Positions 16,980 through 24,593 of a stretch of DNA of 37,722 bases are shown piece after piece. Made by a program: the position numbers and the translations under genes. The notes beneath the pieces are model-generated. The model did no database searches and was not told where the DNA came from. It worked only from the letters and a program-made list of their open reading frames with translations. The DNA lies in NCBI GenBank assembly GCA_015058375.1, contig SVCK01000114.1:1-37722 (forward strand), read 5' to 3'. Source of the DNA: Clostridium sp. Lineage in GTDB: Bacteria; Bacillota; Clostridia; Clostridiales; Clostridiaceae. How positions within the stretch are numbered: position 1 is the first letter of the stretch; the number at the start of each line of letters is the position of its first letter.

Positions 16980-17015
16980 ACGGGGGACTTAAATTTTATG
17001 TACCCACTCCCCCGT
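16980..17015 (-). promoter_or_regulatory. GC-rich intercistronic hairpin in the glycoside operon
   Basis: ACGGGGGA (minus 5' arm, plus 17008-17015) pairs perfectly with TCCCCCGT (plus 16980-16987) across a 20-nt loop. It lies 11 nt past the stop codon of the upstream dehydrogenase gene. Only GTGTTT follows, so it is a poor terminator. An mRNA-stability or processing element, or partial termination that sets the ratio of transporter/dehydrogenase to lyase, is more likely. Confidence 0.6.
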
Positions 17016-17026
17016 AAATTTATAAA

Positions 17027-18142
17027 TTAACCTAATCTTACTTCTTTACCTTCTGAAGCTGATTTGTAAATAGTATCTAATATTTGAGTTACTACAAATG
17101 CTTGTTCAGGTTTAACTAATGGTTCTTTATCTTCTATAATTGCTTCAAGCCATTGTTTACATTCCTTAACTTCTGGAGTTCCTCCTGTTGAACCTTCAAA
17201 GAATGCAATTGCTCCTGTATCTGAAATATGTTCTTCTGTAAGAACACCACCAGTTGTTTCATTAAATACTAAGTCATATCCTTCTTGGCTCATTCCACCA
17301 ATCATTTCAGCTCCTGCTTTTGTTCCACATAAAGTTGTAGCTGCTTCTCTAGAATCTTTTATATTTAATGCCCAAGATGATTCTAAGAAAATTGTTGCTC
17401 CGTTCTTCATCTTGATATATCCAAATGCTGAATCTTCTACTTCATATGTTTTTGTATCCCATGGTCCAAACATATTTCCTTCAGCTGCTTCTGGAAGATG
17501 TCCTAATTTTTCAAATACTGAACCAGTTACAGTTTCAGGTTCATAATTGTCCATACACCATAAAGTAATATCTAAAGCATGTGTTCCAATGTCTATTAAT
17601 GGACCTCCACCTTGTTTTGATTTATCTGGGAATACTCCCCATGTTGGTACTGCTCTTCTTCTTAAAGCGTGAGCTTTTGCAAAATAAATATCTCCAAGTT
17701 TTCCTTCTTCACAAGCACGCTTTAATGCTTGAGCGTCTGTTCTAAAGCGGTTTTGATAACCAATTGTAAATTTCTTTCCTGATTTCTTCCATGCATCCAT
17801 CATCTTTTGAGCATCTTCTGTAGTTGCTGCCATTGGTTTTTCACACATTACATGTTTACCTGCTTCAAAAGCTGCTACTGTAATTGGACAATGGGCTACA
17901 TTAGGAGTACATACATGTACTACATCTATATTTGAATCCTTTAACATTTCATTATAATCTGTGTAAACTTTTGCATTTTCAGTTCCAAATTTTTTAGCTG
18001 CTTCTATAGCTCTTTCTTCAATGATGTCACAAAATGCAACTATTTCACATTTATCACTTTGTGATGTTAATGCTGGAAAATGTTTTTGATTTGCAATTCC
18101 TCCGCATCCTACTACTGCTACTTGTAATTTATTATTCTTCAT
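17027..18142 (-). CDS. Gfo/Idh/MocA-family NAD(P)-dependent dehydrogenase (first of cluster)
   Basis: A 371-residue oxidoreductase. VAVVGCGGIANQKH (residues 8-21) is the Rossmann loop; MCEKPMAATTED (~99-110) holds the EKP motif, Lys102 being the usual catalytic lysine; GGGPLIDIGTHALDITLW (~178-195) gives Asp184 and His188. Genes of this family start known C-deglycosylation pathways by oxidising the sugar 3-hydroxyl. Its place between the transporter and the barrel proteins suggests the same, but the other dehydrogenase is an equal candidate. ATG 18142 is chosen: GGAGG is 8 nt upstream, and the in-frame GTG at 18157 overlaps that site. It follows the transporter stop codon by 24 nt. Confidence 0.9.
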   Translation of the reverse strand: MKNNKLQVAVVGCGGIANQKHFPALTSQSDKCEIVAFCDIIEERAIEAAKKFGTENAKVYTDYNEMLKDSNIDVVHVCTPNVAHCPITVAAFEAGKHVMCEKPMAATTEDAQKMMDAWKKSGKKFTIGYQNRFRTDAQALKRACEEGKLGDIYFAKAHALRRRAVPTWGVFPDKSKQGGGPLIDIGTHALDITLWCMDNYEPETVTGSVFEKLGHLPEAAEGNMFGPWDTKTYEVEDSAFGYIKMKNGATIFLESSWALNIKDSREAATTLCGTKAGAEMIGGMSQEGYDLVFNETTGGVLTEEHISDTGAIAFFEGSTGGTPEVKECKQWLEAIIEDKEPLVKPEQAFVVTQILDTIYKSASEGKEVRLG

Positions 18143-18166
18143 TTCTATTACCTCCACTAATTAATG

Positions 18167-19606
18167 CTATTTTATTTCTTCGTGTTTTTTGTTTAATGCA
18201 ATTCTTATATCATCAGCTTGTTCATCTGTCATACGCCATAAAAGACATAATAAAGAAGCCACTACAAATAGTATTGCTGGTATTAAATTTACAACTATAT
18301 TTATTCCTTTAAGAGCTTCAGCTGTTTGTTGAGTATTTGCTACATATCCAAAAGCACTTAATAAAAGTACTCCTATAGAACCTCCAAGAGCATTTCCTAT
18401 CTTTGTTGCAAGTCCATATGTTGCATAAGCTGTACCATCTGTACGAATGCCTGTTTTTAATTCCATATAATCTACAGAATCAGCAACCATTGATAATGTC
18501 ATTGGAAATCCAACATTAAACACACCAAATATACTGCAGCCTATTAAAACCATAGCCATATTATCAAATGGTGCAAGATAAATTATAAAAAGTCCTGCTG
18601 CTTGAATTAACATTGAATACATTAATACATTTCTCTTTCCAATCTTCCTTGCCATATATGGAACAAATAAAGATCCAATTACTGCTCCAATAGATGGAAT
18701 AGTCATAATTAATGCAATCATTTTAAATGATCCTAAACAATAAATAACATAAAATGCGCAAACTGCTATTCTTCCCATAAAAGCTGTCATCTGTAAAGTC
18801 ATTATTACAGTTACAATCATCAAATATTTATTATGTATTAAATTTCCTATAGTTTCTTTAAAAGAAAACTTTGAATTACCATCAACTGGTGATACATACT
18901 CTTTTGATGTAAAAAATACTATTAAGAACAATGGAATTGCTATTATTCCATAAACTAAAGAAGCCATCATATATCCATGACCAGTTGCCACTTCAGCTCC
19001 TGCTCCCGAAAAATGTATTGCAAGTCCTGCTGAACATGAATTTACTATAATCATTCCAATATTCATTCCAATATTTCTTGATGTATTAATCTTATTTCTT
19101 TGGTTAGCATCTTCTGTCATGACACCTGACAGAGCTGCATATGGAATATTTACAAATGTATAAAGCATTCCAGCTATAATGTAAGTAACAGCTGCCCAAA
19201 TTACTCCTGCTGTTGAACCTCCTCCAAATGGAGTAGTGAAAGTCAAAACGGCAAATATTGCAAGGAGTGGAGATCCAAAAGCTATATATGGACGAAATCT
19301 ACCCCATTTTGATCTTGTTCTCTCTGCAATTGCTCCCATCATTGGATCATTTACTGCATCCCATATTCTTGCCCCTAACATTATTGCTGAAACTGCAATT
19401 GGTGCTATTCCAACAATATCTGTATAGAATAACGTTAAATACGATCCAACAAAGGTCCAAATAAATTGTGATGCCAAGTCTCCAAATCCATAGCATATTA
19501 CTGCTGCTTTAGAAGCTAATTTCTTATTTTTGCTTTCATTGTCAACAAAATACTCTTTACTGTAAAAACTCTCAACTTGTTTGTCAGTTGATTTCGTACT
19601 ATTCAT
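18167..19606 (-). CDS. GPH-family (MelB-type) sugar/glycoside cation symporter
   Basis: A 479-residue inner-membrane transporter with about 12 hydrophobic helices. YGFGDLASQFIW (residues ~39-50), IWDAVNDPMMGAIAERTRSKWGRFRPYI (~81-108) and later KIGKRNV match the glycoside-pentoside-hexuronide:cation symporter family; Asp83, Asn86 and Asp87 stand at the cation-site motif. The N-terminal ~30 polar residues are extra and cytoplasmic. It is the first gene of the operon and probably brings in the glycoside, or the sugar part. The start is supported by GAGAGGTG 10 nt upstream. The 170 nt ahead of it, after the AraC gene's terminator, must hold the operon promoter. Confidence 0.92.
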   Translation of the reverse strand: MNSTKSTDKQVESFYSKEYFVDNESKNKKLASKAAVICYGFGDLASQFIWTFVGSYLTLFYTDIVGIAPIAVSAIMLGARIWDAVNDPMMGAIAERTRSKWGRFRPYIAFGSPLLAIFAVLTFTTPFGGGSTAGVIWAAVTYIIAGMLYTFVNIPYAALSGVMTEDANQRNKINTSRNIGMNIGMIIVNSCSAGLAIHFSGAGAEVATGHGYMMASLVYGIIAIPLFLIVFFTSKEYVSPVDGNSKFSFKETIGNLIHNKYLMIVTVIMTLQMTAFMGRIAVCAFYVIYCLGSFKMIALIMTIPSIGAVIGSLFVPYMARKIGKRNVLMYSMLIQAAGLFIIYLAPFDNMAMVLIGCSIFGVFNVGFPMTLSMVADSVDYMELKTGIRTDGTAYATYGLATKIGNALGGSIGVLLLSAFGYVANTQQTAEALKGINIVVNLIPAILFVVASLLCLLWRMTDEQADDIRIALNKKHEEIK

Positions 19607-19700
19607 AATAACGTTTCACCTCTCTTAATTTTTACAATGTATTTACAGTTTAATTTTTAACTTAAGTATTTGATTTACTCAACCTTCACTATTAATATAC

Positions 19701-19710
19701 TCTTGCAAGA
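19701..19710. promoter_or_regulatory. Short palindrome and cre-like AAAGCTTT repeat in the operon promoter region
   Basis: TCTTGCAAGA is a perfect 10-bp palindrome, with TGTAAAGCTTTTCT (19713-19726) next to it. The latter resembles a catabolite-control (cre) site but has GC in place of the central CG. Both lie ~95-120 nt upstream of the transporter start codon, where an AraC or CcpA site would be expected. Binding is not shown. Confidence 0.3.
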
Positions 19711-19769
19711 TGTGTAAAGCTTTTCTCAAATTTCATAAATATAACTTTTATTGCAAAAAAAAATTCTCG

Positions 19770-19810
19770 CACAAAAAAATGCAACAAATTATATCTAATT
19801 CGTTGCATTT
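19770..19810 (-). terminator. Terminator of the AraC-GH39 regulator gene
   Basis: On minus, a 14-bp stem (plus 19797-19810 with 19777-19790, one G-U pair) and a 6-nt loop are followed by a run of T. It separates the regulator transcript from the catabolic operon. Confidence 0.88.
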
Positions 19811-19815
19811 CACTC

Positions 19816-22230
19816 TTATTTATCTGGATATACATGAATAAGAAGAATTTCATGACTCTTTAATCTATCACGTATCCTTAATATATCATTTTCAATAACT
19901 TGCTTTTTCATATCTATATGCGGAATACATATTTTATTTAAATATTCCACATCTGTACCTTCTATATCACTTTCATAATGAAATTTTCCCCACTGTTCTA
20001 ATATACTTCCATTTTCCCTATTTATTCTATGCTTTTTTATTACAAATCTCTGTCCTTCGGGCATATCACTCAAATTAATTTCAATGCTTATATCATCATT
20101 ATTTTCAAACATTCTATCAAATTCATTTATTTCCAAATTATCTTCACTTTGTAAATAATATTCATAACTATATTCTTTAAAATTATAACAAAAAATATAA
20201 TAACTTCTTATTTCATTAGATGTAATGATATAATTGCTTCCTCTCTTTATAAGCTTTCCACCCATTTTATTTAAAAATAACAATGCATAATAAACCGGTT
20301 TCCCTATTTTATCTTTTGTTATAAGACCACTTGCTCCATTAACTATTCTTGAAGTATCATAATAACTACTTACAAGATCTGATCCCATCCATACAGACAT
20401 AAGATCTGGAATATTCCATAAATCATTTGTTATTTTTGCGACATATGCCCCTCTAAAACAACTATCATTTAAATAATTTCTATTTGATAATGAATTATTC
20501 CACTCTGTCACGTATAATTTGCAATTTTCGAACCCATTTTCATTAAGTTTAGTTCTAGCTAAACTTATTTGATTAATAGCATCATCTTCCTTTGTAGTTC
20601 TCTTAGCAAAAATCTTTTTATCCTCTTCAACATGTGAATAAGGAAAATATAATATAGATACAAAATCAGGAACACATTCATTTTTACTACAATATTCAAG
20701 CCATTGAAGCGTTCTATCAAAATTTACTCCCATAGCCGCACCAATTCCCCCTACCTCAGCAGTTGGTAGATACCTTTTTATTAATTTAAAGCTTCTTTCA
20801 AATAATTGTTCCATATTATCTTCTGAATCTTTAACATAAAACCTATCCGGTCTTATATCTATAGAAAATTCATATTTCCACTGTTCTACTTCTTCTTTAC
20901 CATATCTCTTTATAATATGGATAATAAAACTTTCAAACATATGATTCCATTCATTTATACTATTAAAATCAATATACTCCTCTTCATAAAAAATGGTTTC
21001 GTCTTCAGATTTAACAGCACATTCTGGTTTTTTTCCAAAATCAATAAAAGGTTTTGCATCACAACTTAATAAAAAGTCTAACGCAATATCAACTATACTA
21101 AAATTATAATTATAATCATTACTATTTCTTTGTATCATTAATTTATTAGAAAATACATTCCACACTCTAACAAAATCAAATTTAAGTTCTTCAACAAGAT
21201 AACGAATATGTGATTGAATGTTTGCAAACATAAGATTATGTAAAGAACCTGCATTTAAAGCTTTATTCCAAAACTTTTTATAATCATGCAATTCTTTAGA
21301 AGAAGCTTGTACAATTATTTCATCTCCTAAAGCTTTTATATCTTCCTCATCTTTCAATAATTGAACTTCATGTTTAAAAAGCCCCTCATTAAACTCGTGT
21401 AAACTATCAATATAACTATCCTTTACTTCTTCCTGTTTTCTATACTCTGTTGGAGACATACTATATTGATTTTGAAAATTTTTACTAAAAGTTGAAGCAT
21501 TAGAAAATCCACAATCTACAGCTATTTTAGTTATTGTTTTATCAGTTTCTAAAAGTTCTCTCACAGCATAATTTAATCGTACTTTATTTACAAAATCTCC
21601 AAAGTAAATTCCAAAACTTTTCTTAAAGAATCTTGATAAAGTTGATGTCGACGTATACATTGACTTTGCCAGATCATTTAAACTAATGTTATTATTAAAG
21701 TTAAAATTTATATAATTTATAATGTACTGCTTTTGTTCACTACTTTTAGTTCCTTTTTCATATCTAATACTATTACTACTTTTTTGAAAATTTTCTATTA
21801 AAATATCTAAAAGTTCAAACACTAAACCATATCTAAGACATTCTGTTTTCTTCTTTGGGCCTGAATAACTAACTATAATACGTTTCATTATATCCTGTAA
21901 TTCTACGTATGAATTAGTCTTATTTGCAACCGAGTTACAATAAAAAACATAATTTCCATAGCTACATACATCAGCTAAAATCTTATATGATATTTGGATC
22001 TTACATATCATAGATTCTTCAATGCTCTCTATCCTATGTGTATTATTAGAATTAAATACCACTATATCATGTCTATTTAACTTATGATAACTATTATCTA
22101 CATTTATATGTACCGTTCCTGATATGACAAATAAAATTTCTATTTCAGGATGAAAATGACTTTTCTCCTTTAAATCATTTAATAGTTCTATCTTAATTCC
22201 AGATAAATCATTTATGATGTCCTTGCTCAT
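19816..22230 (-). CDS. AraC-family regulator fused to a GH39-like domain
   Basis: An 804-residue cytosolic protein. It has an N-terminal cupin sensor (SHFHPEIEILFVISGTVHINVD, ~24-45), a double-helix AraC DNA-binding domain (~175-268, with ISLNDLAKSMYTSTSTLSRFF and GFSNASTFSKNFQNQYSMSP), then a ~450-residue TIM-barrel GH39-like region and a beta-rich end. GH39 enzymes use a Glu in a W-x-F-E-x-W-N-E-P motif as acid/base; here the aligned stretch is WKYEFSID (451-458), with Asp458 in that place. The nucleophile-type TEWN (Glu576) is kept. It is therefore more likely a ligand sensor than a glycosidase. It probably activates the adjacent operon. ATG 22230 follows GGAGGG; the earlier in-frame ATG at 22242 has no ribosome-binding site. 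Confidence 0.88.
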   Translation of the reverse strand: MSKDIINDLSGIKIELLNDLKEKSHFHPEIEILFVISGTVHINVDNSYHKLNRHDIVVFNSNNTHRIESIEESMICKIQISYKILADVCSYGNYVFYCNSVANKTNSYVELQDIMKRIIVSYSGPKKKTECLRYGLVFELLDILIENFQKSSNSIRYEKGTKSSEQKQYIINYINFNFNNNISLNDLAKSMYTSTSTLSRFFKKSFGIYFGDFVNKVRLNYAVRELLETDKTITKIAVDCGFSNASTFSKNFQNQYSMSPTEYRKQEEVKDSYIDSLHEFNEGLFKHEVQLLKDEEDIKALGDEIIVQASSKELHDYKKFWNKALNAGSLHNLMFANIQSHIRYLVEELKFDFVRVWNVFSNKLMIQRNSNDYNYNFSIVDIALDFLLSCDAKPFIDFGKKPECAVKSEDETIFYEEEYIDFNSINEWNHMFESFIIHIIKRYGKEEVEQWKYEFSIDIRPDRFYVKDSEDNMEQLFERSFKLIKRYLPTAEVGGIGAAMGVNFDRTLQWLEYCSKNECVPDFVSILYFPYSHVEEDKKIFAKRTTKEDDAINQISLARTKLNENGFENCKLYVTEWNNSLSNRNYLNDSCFRGAYVAKITNDLWNIPDLMSVWMGSDLVSSYYDTSRIVNGASGLITKDKIGKPVYYALLFLNKMGGKLIKRGSNYIITSNEIRSYYIFCYNFKEYSYEYYLQSEDNLEINEFDRMFENNDDISIEINLSDMPEGQRFVIKKHRINRENGSILEQWGKFHYESDIEGTDVEYLNKICIPHIDMKKQVIENDILRIRDRLKSHEILLIHVYPDK

Positions 22231-22251
22231 TATGCCCTCCATTTATTACGT

Positions 22252-22284
22252 AAAAAATTGACCTTCAATCCGCATTGAAGGTCT
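22252..22284 (-). terminator. Terminator of the diguanylate cyclase gene
   Basis: On minus, a perfect 10-bp stem GACCTTCAAT/ATTGAAGGTC with a 4-nt loop is followed by AATTTTTT. It uncouples this gene from the AraC-GH39 gene. Confidence 0.85.
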
Positions 22285-22294
22285 ATTAACATTC

Positions 22295-23368
22295 TTAATT
22301 TATATTATGTAAAAGTGTATTCTTTCCTTTAGATTTTGCTTCATATAGCAAATCATCAGCTTCTTTTATCACATAATTTATACCACCTGAATTAACATTA
22401 GAAAAAGCTAATCCTATACTAACAGTTATATTTTTTGTGATATGTTCATATTCTATAATATTTTTTTCTATACTTAATCTTATTTCTTCAACTCTTCTTA
22501 AAGCTTCCTCTTTCGTAGTAAAATCATTAATATATATAATAATCTCCTCGCCACCATAACGTGCTAAAATATCTCTTTCTTTAAGCTTATCTTTTATAAC
22601 TTTTACAGTTTCTATAAGAACTTTATCTCCAAATTGATGTCCATACTCATCATTACACTTTTTAAAATCATCAAAATCCATCATTACTATAGCATATTCT
22701 TTATAACAATTTTTTTCTATATCTTCTTTCACAGCTTGAAAAAAATACCTTCTATTATAAATTCCTAATAAAGGATCCCTCTTTGCTGCTTCATTAACTT
22801 TTCTATACAACATAAAATTTTCTAAACCAATTGCAATTTGATTAGCTATTGCTCTTAAAAATGTATAATGCTCTTCCCCTAAAAAATTGTTATTTTTATG
22901 TTCAACTATTATAAATCCCATATATTTCTTAGGTAATTTTATAGGCATCCCCATTATTGAACATATATTTAATTTTGAATCTTCATAATATCTTATTCCA
23001 TCCTCATTATTAAGAATATAGCTTTTTCCTAATTGAATATATTCCTTTTCTTCTTTTGTTAATTTTAACTTTTTATTTTTAATATTTGTAGTTCTTACCT
23101 TCATTTCTTCATTTTCTTTTAAAAGTATTGTTGAATAAGAAACTCCTAATAATCCTAAAATCATATCATTAATCATTAATATTAAGTTCTCATCACTTAT
23201 AAAGGTATTTATATATTTACTAGTTTCTACTATATTAGCTAGAACATTTATATCCTTTTCTAGCTTCATAATCTTTTTAGATAACTTCTGCATTTGCAGT
23301 TCACTACTAATTTGATAATTTTCATATTCCTTTTTTAGTTCACAGTATTTTAAAGTATCATCCTTCAT
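22295..23368 (-). CDS. GAF-GGDEF diguanylate cyclase
   Basis: A 357-residue soluble protein. An N-terminal coiled coil (~5-45) is followed by a GAF-type sensor (~50-190) and a GGDEF domain (~195-357) with RDPLLGIYNRRYF, MDFDDFKKCNDEYGHQFGD and the active loop YGGEEI (GGEEI at 272-276). The residue after GGEE is Ile in place of the usual Phe, which should still permit c-di-GMP synthesis but is not certain. The product-inhibition site R-x-x-D appears as K-E-R-D (263-266), so feedback control may be weak. TAGGTG is the ribosome-binding site. It is transcribed alone. No EAL domain or c-di-GMP riboswitch is seen in the window. Confidence 0.93.
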   Translation of the reverse strand: MKDDTLKYCELKKEYENYQISSELQMQKLSKKIMKLEKDINVLANIVETSKYINTFISDENLILMINDMILGLLGVSYSTILLKENEEMKVRTTNIKNKKLKLTKEEKEYIQLGKSYILNNEDGIRYYEDSKLNICSIMGMPIKLPKKYMGFIIVEHKNNNFLGEEHYTFLRAIANQIAIGLENFMLYRKVNEAAKRDPLLGIYNRRYFFQAVKEDIEKNCYKEYAIVMMDFDDFKKCNDEYGHQFGDKVLIETVKVIKDKLKERDILARYGGEEIIIYINDFTTKEEALRRVEEIRLSIEKNIIEYEHITKNITVSIGLAFSNVNSGGINYVIKEADDLLYEAKSKGKNTLLHNIN

Positions 23369-23477
23369 ATTTCACCTACCCTATAATTTAGGGATGATAT
23401 TCTATAAAACTGATTTATATAGTCTTCCATATAATACTCTTTTTCTTTCTATGCGTCAATAATAATGTAAATCCTAT

Positions 23478-24593
23478 CTAAATACTCCCCTTTGTAAGAC
23501 TACTTCCATCAATAATTATATTTACATGTGTATCTAATGTAGTATTATTCAAAAAATTTTCATCATATGAATATGGATGTCTCTCTTCTAATAATCTGTT
23601 TACACCTAATATATCTACTCCCTTTTCTTTATATTCTTCAAAAAATTCATTTGCATATTTCTTTACTTTTGCTTCCTGTTCACTTTTTATAATATTAAGA
23701 ACTCCTTGATCCACTTCTAATGTACCTTGAATTTCCCCAATAGTAACTCTTATATCTACATTCTTTTTCAAAACAATATTTTCCCCATCAACAGTAATAT
23801 CTGTATTATTAGTTTCATCTAATATATCTAATGTAATAAATTTACCAGTATCATATGGATTAGGCACTTCAAAAGTACCTTCTCTAACACTTTTCATTAA
23901 TATGTTATAAGTAAGAATATCATCTGTTTTAAGTTTTCCTATCATTTTATTATCATGCATAATAGCTCCACCCTTAAGTTGGACTCTACTTCCTATATCA
24001 TCACTTTCCAATTCAATAATGCTCATAAAACTGTTTTTAGATCCAGTTAAAGTATTGCTTATATAATCATTAACATTTGATTTTACCACTTTTCCATTTT
24101 TATTATTCTTTTGTATAAGCTGATCCAAATATAATCCTAAATAATCATCATCTTTATCAGCTGCATTCAATAATTCCTTTATATCGCCAGAATAGATAAA
24201 CATATATGGTTTAAAACTAAACTGCTGATCATTATTAATTAAATCAATATAATTCTTTATTCCACTTTTCGCCGTTTCTTCTGTAAAAATATATGCCCTT
24301 ACTTGACTAAAGTTAAGAGTATTACTTAAAGATACATTTATATCCCTTATTGCCTCAAGAGCTGTTTTACCTCTTCCCTTATACATTATTCTTCTTCCTT
24401 TATCCGAACTTTCATTAGCATCTCTATAAGGTCTTACACAATCAATATATAAAACAACTTCATCATGTTTATCTTTATCAAAAATAACTGATGTTGCAAA
24501 AGTCATTTTATTAATTTCTCTATAGTTAAAACATCCCGTTAAATTAAAGATTATAAATAAAAGCACTAAAATATCAGCTATTTTTCTTTTCAT
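23478..24593 (-). CDS. gerKC: Spore germinant receptor lipoprotein subunit C
   Basis: A Ger(x)C-family lipoprotein of the spore inner membrane, 371 residues. Its signal peptide ends in the lipobox LTGC (lipidated Cys21, followed by FNYREINKM). The N-domain with ATSVIFDKD and KGRGKTALEAIRDINVSLS and the C-domain with NVDIRVTIGEIQG and EFFEEYKEKGVDILGVN are typical of GerC. It forms a receptor with the A and B subunits that triggers germination. ATG 24593 is chosen, with GGAGGGG 9 nt upstream; an earlier TTG frame has no such site. It overlaps the end of gerKA by 20 nt, so translation is probably coupled. The gerK name is based on locus layout. Confidence 0.9.
   Translation of the reverse strand: MKRKIADILVLLFIIFNLTGCFNYREINKMTFATSVIFDKDKHDEVVLYIDCVRPYRDANESSDKGRRIMYKGRGKTALEAIRDINVSLSNTLNFSQVRAYIFTEETAKSGIKNYIDLINNDQQFSFKPYMFIYSGDIKELLNAADKDDDYLGLYLDQLIQKNNKNGKVVKSNVNDYISNTLTGSKNSFMSIIELESDDIGSRVQLKGGAIMHDNKMIGKLKTDDILTYNILMKSVREGTFEVPNPYDTGKFITLDILDETNNTDITVDGENIVLKKNVDIRVTIGEIQGTLEVDQGVLNIIKSEQEAKVKKYANEFFEEYKEKGVDILGVNRLLEERHPYSYDENFLNNTTLDTHVNIIIDGSSLTKGSI

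Noticed and set aside
12516-19606. Ordinary myo-inositol (iol) operon
   Set aside because: Dehydrogenases and barrel proteins would fit, but there is no IolB, IolC, IolD or IolJ, and the DUF6379-like small protein and GPH transporter point elsewhere.
19713-19726. A genuine CcpA cre site
   Set aside because: The central CG of the consensus is GC here and one end base differs; kept only as a low-confidence regulatory candidate.
22252-22294. Diguanylate cyclase and AraC-GH39 genes as one operon
   Set aside because: A perfect hairpin with a T-tail separates them.
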